A program made the translations under genes and the position numbers. From DASUMP01 sp036277635 (GTDB lineage: Bacteria > Actinomycetota > Acidimicrobiia > IMCC26256 > PALSA-610): a DNA stretch of 11,319 nucleotides. Below are positions 5,308 to 11,319 of this stretch, piece after piece. The notes below the pieces were generated by a model that saw only the letters and a program-made list of their open reading frames with translations, had not been told where the DNA came from and did no database searches. The stretch lies in NCBI GenBank assembly GCA_036277635.1, contig DASUMP010000023.1, positions 1-11,319 on the forward strand, in the 5' to 3' direction. The first letter of the stretch is position 1. Each line of letters begins with the position of its first letter.

Positions 5308-8274
5308 TCAGGCCTCGTCGGGGGGCGTGGTGGTGGTCGTCGCGGGCTCCCCGCCACCCTCGTCGATCAGCTCCTGCGCGCGGGCGACGAGCTCGCGCGC
5401 CGCGTCCACCCGGTCCTGGTACTCGCCGAGCCGACCGGCCTCGAGCGCGTCCTGGGCGGCCGCGAACTCCTGCTCCGCGGCCGCGAGCAGCAGCGCGACG
5501 TCGTCGGGCACCGGCTCCTCGTCGGGCGGCGGCTCCTCGTCGGGGGGGTCGGTGGTGCCGTCGTCGACCGAGTCGGCATCGACGACGCAGTCGCGCGCGT
5601 ACGTGTCGGAGCGCGTGCGGAGGCGGAGCCCTTGGAGCGCGCAGTCGACCGACGGCGCGAGCACGGCCTGCTCGCCGAAGCTCGCGGCGACGAACCGGAA
5701 CAGCGGGAAGGCGTCGGCACTCGGGCGCTGCACGAAGATCGGGCGCAGGTACACGATGCCGTCGTCGACCGGGATCAGCTGGAGGTTCCCGCGGATCACC
5801 TCGGAACCGGCGCGCGACAGCAACGTGAACTGCTGGGAGATCGGTGTCGTCGTCTCGATGATCGTGGCGGCGCGCGTGGGCGACGGCGCGCGGTCGGTGT
5901 CGGTGACGTAGACGACGAGCTGCCCGTAGTGCTCGGGGTCGGACCGTCCGGCGATGTACGCCGAGAGCTGGTTCTGCCGTTCGAGCGGCACGTACGGGCG
6001 CGTGATCACGAACTCGGGCGCGTCCTCGTCGGGGAGCTGGAGCATCAGGTACAGCGGGTCGGCGGGGGCGGTGGTCCCGGACCGCCGGATGTTCCGGCCG
6101 CCGTCGTTGCCGCTCGGTCGCGCCGTCGTGGTGGTCAGCGCGTTCGGATCGATCGCACCGCCTTCCGGACGGGCCGAGACGTCCCAGAGGTCCTGCCCGG
6201 CATAGAAACGCTGCGCGTCGTCGACGTGGTACGCCGCGTACGCCGCCGTCTGCGCGCGGAACATGTCCTCGGGGTACCGGAAGTGCTCCTCGAGCCCGTC
6301 GGGGAGCTCGCTCGCGTCGGTGAACAGGTCGGGGAACGCCTTCTGCCATGCCCGGATGATCGGGTCCTCGTCGTCGACGACGTAGAAGGTCACGGTGCCG
6401 TCGTACGCGTCGACCGTCGCCTTCACCGAGTTGCGGATGTAGTTGAACTCGTGGTCGAGGTCGCTCGCCGCGGGCAGGTCGCGCGGCTGCAACCCCTGTG
6501 CGTACGGGTAGTTCGACGTCGTGGTGTACCCGTCGATCACCCACAGGATCTTGTCGTCGAGGACCACCGGATACGGGTCGGCGTCGAACTCGAGGAACGG
6601 TGCGGCTGCGCGCACGCGGTCGCCGATGTCGCGGCGGAACAGGACGCGTGAATCGCTCGTGAGCTGGTTGGAGACCATGAGGTCCCAGCTCCCGAAGCGC
6701 AGGGCGAGCGACGCCCGGCGCAGGAAGCTCGACGCCTGCACCCCGCCGCGACCTTCGTAGCCGTCGCCGTCGCCACCCGCGTCGCCGTCGGAGGCTTCCT
6801 CTTCGGCGTCGTACTCGGCCTGCTTGGTGTCGACCACGGAGAAGCCACCAAGGCTCTCGCCGTAGTAGATCTCGGGGCGGGCGAGCTCGAGCGACCCTTC
6901 GGGCGGGATGTCGGAGAGCAAGTACGCGGGGAAGTCGCGCACGACGTCGTTGGCGGCGGCGACGACGGTGCCGAACCCGTGGGTGAAGCGCAGCCGCTCG
7001 TTGGTGAACGTGCGGCTCGGCAGCTCGGCCTCGCTCAGCTCGCGGGCCGAGGTGAAGACAGGGACAGTCTCTCCGCCGATGACGTAGCGGTCGACGTCGA
7101 CGTCTTCGAACGCGAAGTACGTCTCGAACTCCTGGGTCGCGCGGAACGCCTTGCGCAGCTCGTCGGGGTCCCAGAGCCGGGCGTTCTCGAACGAGCCGAT
7201 GTTCGCGAGGACGGTCTCCTCGTCGATGTCTTCGGTGTACGTGAACTCGCGTTCTTCGACGTCGTCGAGCCCGAAGGCGGCGCGCGTCGCCTCGATGTTG
7301 CGCTCGATGTAGGGCTCCTCGCGCGCGAACTCGTTCGGCTTGACCTGGAACCGCTGGATGTACGCCGGGTAGATCGTGCCGATCACGACCGAGATGAACG
7401 CCCAGAGGCCGACGGCGATGACCGGGAGCACCCAGCCCCGTCGCCAGATGTTCGCGATGAACAAGACGGCCGCGGCGACCGAGATGATCATCAGGAAGTT
7501 GAGCGCCGGCAACTGGGCCTTGACGTCGGTGTAGCTCGCGCCGTCGATCGCGCCGCGCCGCGAGAAGTTCAGCTGGAAGCGCCCGAGGTAGTACTGCGCG
7601 GTCTTGGTGACGGCCATGAGGGCGAGGATCACCGACAGGTGCGCCTTCACCTGCGGCGTGACTCGCTGGAACGGGCTCTGGATCCGGATGCCGCCGTTCA
7701 CGTAGTGGAAGACGATCGTCACGACGAACACCACGAGGAGCGCCGCGAACAACCACGACGCCGCGAAGCGCAGGAACGGCAGCTCGAACACGTAGAAGCC
7801 GATGTCGCGCCCGAACTGCGGATCCTCGATGCCGAAATCGACCGAGTTGCGGAAGAGGATCCACGACCGCCACTCCGACGCGACGCCCGACCCCATGACG
7901 ATCGCGAAGAACAGCGAGACGACCACGCGCAGCCGCCCCGAGTACGGCGCGACATACGTGCGGTACTTCTCGATGATCTCGTCTTCGGGTCCCATCGCCC
8001 GGTGCTTGGGCGCGAGGCGATCGGCGATGATCAGGTTGGCGAGCAGCAGGACGAAGAAGACCGCGGAGAAGACGACCGCGGGTGCGAGGCGGGCGCCGAG
8101 GAGGCCGCGCCACACGTCGGCGAAGCCGAGCTCATCGAACCAGAGGTACTCCGTGTACACCCGGGCGAAGCCGCGCAGGCTCGCGAGGAGCACGACCACG
8201 ACGATGACGGCGCCGACGATCCAGGCCCGCACACCGAGCGATCGGCGGGGCGCATCTGACGTCGGGACCCGCAT
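5308..8274 (-). CDS. UPF0182 family large membrane protein
   Basis: Member of the UPF0182 (COG1615) family, known mainly from actinobacteria and cyanobacteria; its function is unknown. The 988-residue product has about seven hydrophobic segments in the first third (roughly 15-35, 62-84, 115-133, 168-190, 212-230, 257-276, 281-302). Family-typical stretches are EYLWFDELGF (42-51), the YV-PFELPFLRF-like region at 161-170, and IYPAYIQRFQVKPNE (301-315). A large soluble, presumably extracytoplasmic, domain follows. An acidic Asp/Glu/Gly insert lies at about 487-510, and the C-terminus has a Pro/Glu-rich tract, an Ala-rich helix and a Thr-rich end. The ATG at 8274 has no Shine-Dalgarno; a TAGCAT hexamer eight bases upstream would suit a leaderless message. 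It lies 51 bases after the DivIVA-domain gene. In mycobacteria the homologue (Rv3193c) is adjacent to a YlbL-like protease, as nearly here. Family assignment is firm, role unknown. Confidence 0.93.
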   Translation of the reverse strand: MRVPTSDAPRRSLGVRAWIVGAVIVVVVLLASLRGFARVYTEYLWFDELGFADVWRGLLGARLAPAVVFSAVFFVLLLANLIIADRLAPKHRAMGPEDEIIEKYRTYVAPYSGRLRVVVSLFFAIVMGSGVASEWRSWILFRNSVDFGIEDPQFGRDIGFYVFELPFLRFAASWLFAALLVVFVVTIVFHYVNGGIRIQSPFQRVTPQVKAHLSVILALMAVTKTAQYYLGRFQLNFSRRGAIDGASYTDVKAQLPALNFLMIISVAAAVLFIANIWRRGWVLPVIAVGLWAFISVVIGTIYPAYIQRFQVKPNEFAREEPYIERNIEATRAAFGLDDVEEREFTYTEDIDEETVLANIGSFENARLWDPDELRKAFRATQEFETYFAFEDVDVDRYVIGGETVPVFTSARELSEAELPSRTFTNERLRFTHGFGTVVAAANDVVRDFPAYLLSDIPPEGSLELARPEIYYGESLGGFSVVDTKQAEYDAEEEASDGDAGGDGDGYEGRGGVQASSFLRRASLALRFGSWDLMVSNQLTSDSRVLFRRDIGDRVRAAAPFLEFDADPYPVVLDDKILWVIDGYTTTSNYPYAQGLQPRDLPAASDLDHEFNYIRNSVKATVDAYDGTVTFYVVDDEDPIIRAWQKAFPDLFTDASELPDGLEEHFRYPEDMFRAQTAAYAAYHVDDAQRFYAGQDLWDVSARPEGGAIDPNALTTTTARPSGNDGGRNIRRSGTTAPADPLYLMLQLPDEDAPEFVITRPYVPLERQNQLSAYIAGRSDPEHYGQLVVYVTDTDRAPSPTRAATIIETTTPISQQFTLLSRAGSEVIRGNLQLIPVDDGIVYLRPIFVQRPSADAFPLFRFVAASFGEQAVLAPSVDCALQGLRLRTRSDTYARDCVVDADSVDDGTTDPPDEEPPPDEEPVPDDVALLLAAAEQEFAAAQDALEAGRLGEYQDRVDAARELVARAQELIDEGGGEPATTTTTPPDEA

Positions 8275-8282
8275 CGCCGCGC

Positions 8283-8288
8283 ATGCTA
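8283..8288 (-). promoter_or_regulatory. Possible -10 box for a leaderless UPF0182 transcript
   Basis: Minus-strand TAGCAT fits TANNNT and lies eight bases before the ATG at 8274, so transcription would begin at or next to the start codon. No Shine-Dalgarno exists and no clear -35 is seen. Leaderless messages of this design are common in actinobacteria. Confidence 0.3.
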
Positions 8289-8325
8289 GGGCGCGCGGGT
8301 CGTACTGCCGCTTCGGGCGTCGGGA

Positions 8326-10113
8326 TCAGGGCGTGGCCGAAGCGGGGACGAGCAGGCAGCGGCAGCCGCTGTGCGCCGGCGGGTGGGGCTGCCCGGTCGG
8401 GAACGACGAACCCTTCACGGTCGGCTCGAGGGCGTTGTCGTCGCAGTCGGCACAACGACCCTCCTCGGCCGCGATCCAGCGCAGCACGGTGCCGTCGGGC
8501 GCGGCGTCGTAGACGCCGCGCGACCAGGCAATCGCGAGGACGTCGCCGACCAACCCCTCGACGGCCTCGTTCTTCCACTCGCGATAGCGCGCCCCGATGC
8601 GCTCGGCAACGGTCGCCGTGTCGCTCGCGGCGTCGATCTCGCCGAGCACTCCGACGACCCGGTCGCGCAGGGGTCCAGCAACGTGATCGGCCGCGTCGAA
8701 CGCGACCTCGTCGGGCGCCGCCGTCGCTTCGCCGCCCCCGGCGCGGCGACCCGCGCCGTACGCGGCGTCGAGCGCGCCGCGCAACACCTCGGCCCACGCG
8801 CCACGCTGCGCGTCGAGCGTCGGCATCACGTCGTCGGGGCTGGGGCGACCCTTGTGCCGGCGCACGGCGTCGAGCAACGCGTTCTGTTCGTCTTGTGCGG
8901 CGCGTTTCGCCGCCCGCACGGTCGGCTTGGTGCGACCGCCCAGCTCCGCGGCGCGTCGCGAGCGCCACGCGTCGCCGTCTCCGGTCGAGCGCGCCACGAC
9001 GGGCGCGGCGGGCTCGTCGGGCACCGGTGCCGCGGTGTCGTCGGCCGCGGCAGCCGGTTCGGTGGCGGCCGGCGGCGCGTCCGGCGCCGCTTCGGGCGGG
9101 GCGTCCGCGACGGCGACCGCGCTCTCCTCCTGACCGGCACGGATGCGGGCGAAGAGCGAATCGACGTCGGCGAGCGCCGGACGATCTCCCGTTGCGGCAC
9201 CGTCGTCGGTCGGGGCGCCGTCGGGCACGCCGGCGTCGATGTCGCCCTCGGAGGCGGTCGGCGCGGCGTCGTCGTCGGCCGCGGCGATGGGTAGCTCGGC
9301 CGCAGGCTCGTCGGGGACGGTGAGGTCGACTTCACCGGGGCGCGCGATGCGCGGCGGGATGCGCGCTTCGACCTGCGCGAGCGCGTCGGTCGCCTCCAGG
9401 AACGTGCGCTTCACGACACGGTACGAGTCGAGCAGATGGTCGCGACCGGTGCGCAGCTCCTCGAGCTGGGCCTGCACGAGGTTGCGCCGGCGAGCGAGAT
9501 CGGCGAGCACGCGCTCGCGCAGCGCCTTCGCCTCCTCGACCATGTCGCGCCCTTCGGCGCGCGCCGCTTCGATCGCGGCGTCGCGCTCGCGCTCGGCGTG
9601 GGCGCGTTGCTCCGCGACGTACCGATCCGTCTCTTCGCGCAGCTCGGCCGCGAGGCGCTCGGCTTCGGCCACCACGCTCGCGGCGTGGGCTTCCGCGTCC
9701 TCGGTGCGGCGGCGCCCGTCCTCTTCGGCTTCGGCCCGCGCCTGGCGGGCGTCGTTCTGCGCCTCTTCGATGAGTCGCGCCGCACGCTCCTCGGCCTTGC
9801 TGCGGATCTCGTCGGCGGCTTCCTTCGCCGAGCGGAGCAAGCGGGCCGTCTCTTCTCCCAACGCATCGAGCAACTGCTGCTCGTCGAGGGGGCGGGGTGC
9901 CCGCAGCTGCTGTTCGAGCTCGTCGACCGCGTTGAGGAGGTCGCCTTCGCGCGACCGGATCGCCGCAACCTCGTCGGAGATCCGACGCAGGAACGCGCGC
10001 ACCTCGGATTCCGTGAAGCCACGGAACGAGGTCGAGAACGAGCGCGTCGCGATCTCGTCGGGGCTCAGACGGGGTGTGCTCGAGATCCGCTGGCGGCGCT
10101 CGGACTCCTGCAT
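8326..10113 (-). CDS. DivIVA-domain coiled-coil protein with C-terminal phage head-morphogenesis-like (Mu gpF/SPP1 gp7-type) Cys-rich domain
   Basis: Unusual 595-residue protein. Residues 17-50 resemble the DivIVA/Wag31 N-terminal domain (SPDEIATRSFSTSFRGFTES, 17-36, then EVRAFLRRISDEV), which in known proteins binds curved or polar membrane. A long charged, Ala-rich coiled coil covers about 60-250, and a disordered Ala/Pro/Asp/Glu linker about 258-378. The C-terminal part (about 385-595) is helical and ends in a metal-site-like signature: Cys554-x-x-Cys557, His577, then PPAH (His581) and Cys584-Arg-Cys586. The order W-x8-CxxC, a Phe-Pro-x-Gly turn, then PPAHxxCRC closely matches the C-terminus of phage minor head proteins of the Mu gpF/SPP1 gp7 group; this is recognised by eye, not by search. 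The ATG at 10113 is chosen because the open frame further upstream overlaps the protease gene and lacks homology. It lies 70 bases after the protease gene and 51 before UPF0182. Function unknown; a pole- or septum-associated envelope role is inference. Confidence 0.85.
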   Translation of the reverse strand: MQESERRQRISSTPRLSPDEIATRSFSTSFRGFTESEVRAFLRRISDEVAAIRSREGDLLNAVDELEQQLRAPRPLDEQQLLDALGEETARLLRSAKEAADEIRSKAEERAARLIEEAQNDARQARAEAEEDGRRRTEDAEAHAASVVAEAERLAAELREETDRYVAEQRAHAERERDAAIEAARAEGRDMVEEAKALRERVLADLARRRNLVQAQLEELRTGRDHLLDSYRVVKRTFLEATDALAQVEARIPPRIARPGEVDLTVPDEPAAELPIAAADDDAAPTASEGDIDAGVPDGAPTDDGAATGDRPALADVDSLFARIRAGQEESAVAVADAPPEAAPDAPPAATEPAAAADDTAAPVPDEPAAPVVARSTGDGDAWRSRRAAELGGRTKPTVRAAKRAAQDEQNALLDAVRRHKGRPSPDDVMPTLDAQRGAWAEVLRGALDAAYGAGRRAGGGEATAAPDEVAFDAADHVAGPLRDRVVGVLGEIDAASDTATVAERIGARYREWKNEAVEGLVGDVLAIAWSRGVYDAAPDGTVLRWIAAEEGRCADCDDNALEPTVKGSSFPTGQPHPPAHSGCRCLLVPASATP

Positions 10114-10120
10114 CCCCCGT

Positions 10121-10126
10121 ACCGTA
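10121..10126 (-). promoter_or_regulatory. Possible -10 box for a leaderless transcript of the DivIVA-domain gene
   Basis: Minus-strand TACGGT (TANNNT) is followed by seven bases and then the ATG at 10113. The only purine-rich stretch (GGGGG) touches the ATG and is too close to act as a Shine-Dalgarno. No convincing -35 is seen. Confidence 0.3.
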
Positions 10127-10183
10127 GTGATGGTGTGCGGGGTGCTCGCGGCACTCGGGTGGATCGTGCAGTACCCGCAGCGC

Positions 10184-11293
10184 TCAGGCGGCGGCGCGCG
10201 GCGTGCGCTCGATCGGATCGCCGCCCGCAGCTTCGAGCGCGTCGAGCGCGTCGTCGAGGGTGGCCACCCCGACGACGTCGAGGTCGCCGGCCCGGTCGTT
10301 CGCCTCGTCGAGGTTGTCGGTCGGGACGAGGAACAAGGTCGCGCCGACCGAGCGCGCGGTGACGGCCTTCTGCCCGGCGCCGCCGATCGGTCCGACCGAA
10401 CCGTCGGGAGCGATCGTTCCCGTGACCGCGACCGACGCACCGCCGGTCAGCTCTCCGGGAGTGAGCTCGTCGAGCACCGACAGTGTCATCGCGAGCCCCG
10501 CCGAGGGACCGCCGATGCGACCGGTGTCGATCTCGATGTCGATCGGGAAGTCGTACACCGGTGACACGATGACACCGATCACGCGGGTCTCCTCCCCGTT
10601 CTGGTCGACCTCCACCGACACCGGCACCTCGATCGCGAGCTCCTGGTCGCCGCGCGCGATGTCGAGCGCGACCCGGTCGCCGGGCTCGTGGGACGCGATG
10701 GCGTCGGTGAGGTCGGTGAACTCGCGCACGGGTGTGCCGTCGGCGGCGAGGATGACGTCGTCGGCGAGCAGCAGCGCACCGGCGGGCTTCGACGGCAACG
10801 CGCCGAGCACCACGACACCTTCGCGGGCGCGCGGCACGTCGTAGCCCGCGCGTTCGAGCGCGAGACGCTTCGCGGTGATCTGCGCGAGCTCCATGTCGGC
10901 GGCGGACGCGACGCGCACGTCGTCGGGCGACTCGCCGCCGGTGACGTCGCGCTCTTCGAGCAGGTCGACGTCGGGATCCAACGCGGCTCGGACGTACTCG
11001 TAGATGTTGACCCGGGCGCGCTGGCGGACGAACAGGAGCAGCAGGTCACCCTTGGGCTCGTACTTGGTGGCGCCGTCGATCGCGACGAGGTCGTTCGTGT
11101 CGAGCGCGGCACCCGGCGAGATCGTGTAGTAGTGCAGCTCGACGTAGTAGCCGGCGACGGCGACGGCGATGCCGACGACGAGGAGCACGCCGAGCACCCA
11201 CGGCCAGCGCGCCCGCCCGCCCCGCTCCGGCTCCGTCGGCCAGTAGTCGTCGGGATGGAGCCGCCGGGGCGGCTCGGTCGCGATCGGGTCCAC
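10184..11293 (-). CDS. YlbL-like membrane-anchored PDZ / Lon-type serine protease
   Basis: Membrane protein with an extracytoplasmic protease unit. The 369-residue product has a short cytoplasmic N-terminus, one membrane segment (about 31-50), the family-typical YYTISPGAALDT (55-66), a PDZ domain at about 155-226, and a Lon C-terminal-type (S16) proteolytic domain at about 235-355. The catalytic Ser-Lys pair is visible: Ser264 in GGPSAG (261-266) and Lys309 in GGAGQKA (304-310). YlbL of Bacillus and mycobacterial Rv3194c have the same layout; YlbL has been linked to envelope and cell-division control. The predicted start is GTG at 11293. No Shine-Dalgarno is visible, and the frame stays open to the window edge at 11319, so an upstream start cannot be excluded. 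The ATG at 11307-11309 is in another frame. It probably heads the run with the DivIVA-domain and UPF0182 genes. Confidence 0.92.
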   Translation of the reverse strand: MDPIATEPPRRLHPDDYWPTEPERGGRARWPWVLGVLLVVGIAVAVAGYYVELHYYTISPGAALDTNDLVAIDGATKYEPKGDLLLLFVRQRARVNIYEYVRAALDPDVDLLEERDVTGGESPDDVRVASAADMELAQITAKRLALERAGYDVPRAREGVVVLGALPSKPAGALLLADDVILAADGTPVREFTDLTDAIASHEPGDRVALDIARGDQELAIEVPVSVEVDQNGEETRVIGVIVSPVYDFPIDIEIDTGRIGGPSAGLAMTLSVLDELTPGELTGGASVAVTGTIAPDGSVGPIGGAGQKAVTARSVGATLFLVPTDNLDEANDRAGDLDVVGVATLDDALDALEAAGGDPIERTPRAAA

Positions 11294-11319
11294 GGGCGCA
11301 GGTTGCCATGCCCGCCCCG

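Noticed and set aside
5201..8113. 970-residue minus-strand open frame within the UPF0182 gene
   Set aside because: Arg/His-rich shadow in a different frame of a well-supported gene; a usual artefact of very GC-rich DNA.
8326..10440. 704-residue version of the DivIVA-domain protein
   Set aside because: The first 109 residues read through the 3' end of the protease gene in another frame and have low-complexity shadow composition. The DivIVA domain starts shortly after the ATG at 10113.
9143..10564. 473-residue + strand open frame antisense to the DivIVA-domain and protease genes
   Set aside because: Ser/Arg/Ala-rich shadow of the coiled coil. The MVCGVLAALGWIVQ stretch (about 10130-10171) looks hydrophobic but is just the short intergenic gap read in the opposite sense.
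11046..11309. Alternative start ATG at 11309 for the protease gene
   Set aside because: It is out of frame with the YlbL-like sequence and opens only a short Arg/Ala-rich shadow.
1..11319. CRISPR array, tRNA/rRNA genes, insertion sequences or prophage remnants
   Set aside because: No regularly spaced repeats, no tRNA-like cloverleaf, no transposase or integrase. The phage-like domain at the end of the DivIVA-domain gene is the only phage-related signal, and no phage genes surround it.

Overview
The window is GC-rich, protein-dense DNA of actinobacterial character. Points in favour are the high GC content, frequent GTG starts, gene-end overlaps of the GTGA type, a UPF0182 giant membrane protein next to a YlbL-type PDZ/Lon-like protease, and a SUF operon with a Rieske ferredoxin between sufD and sufC. 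The Thr/Pro-rich surface linkers and the DivIVA-domain protein fit a deep actinobacterial lineage such as Acidimicrobiia. That placement is inference; nothing in the window fixes the species.

Layout. Positions 1-168 hold no gene but contain two large imperfect inverted repeats. An L,D-transpeptidase (169-1290, + strand) follows: a membrane-anchored or secreted peptidoglycan cross-linking enzyme with a Pro/Thr-rich tail. Every other gene is on the minus strand. The SUF iron-sulfur assembly operon reads sufB (5178-3778), sufD (3749-2439), Rieske ferredoxin (2442-2125), sufC (2128-1292). Its last three genes are tightly packed, with 4-bp GTGA overlaps, and sufC converges on the transpeptidase with one base between the stop codons. 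A 129-bp gap upstream of sufB carries a good candidate promoter whose -10 box sits inside a 32-bp imperfect dyad, which looks like an operator. No cysteine desulfurase (sufS), sufU or sufR is present, so the sulfur donor must be encoded elsewhere.

Upstream on the same strand lie a UPF0182 membrane protein (8274-5308), a DivIVA-domain coiled-coil protein (10113-8326) and a YlbL-like membrane-anchored PDZ/Lon-type serine protease (11293-10184, start near the window edge). The YlbL-UPF0182 pairing is a known actinobacterial neighbourhood. The gene between them is the most unusual object here: an N-terminal DivIVA polar/septal targeting domain, a long coiled coil, a disordered Ala/Pro/acid linker, and a C-terminal domain ending in a Cys/His signature (CxxC, then PPAHxxCRC). 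That signature closely resembles the C-terminus of phage head-morphogenesis proteins of the Mu gpF / SPP1 gp7 type. This may be a phage-derived domain taken over for a cell-envelope or division role.

Taken together, the window combines cell-envelope functions (peptidoglycan cross-linking, membrane quality control, a pole/septum-associated coiled coil) with a housekeeping Fe-S cluster assembly operon.
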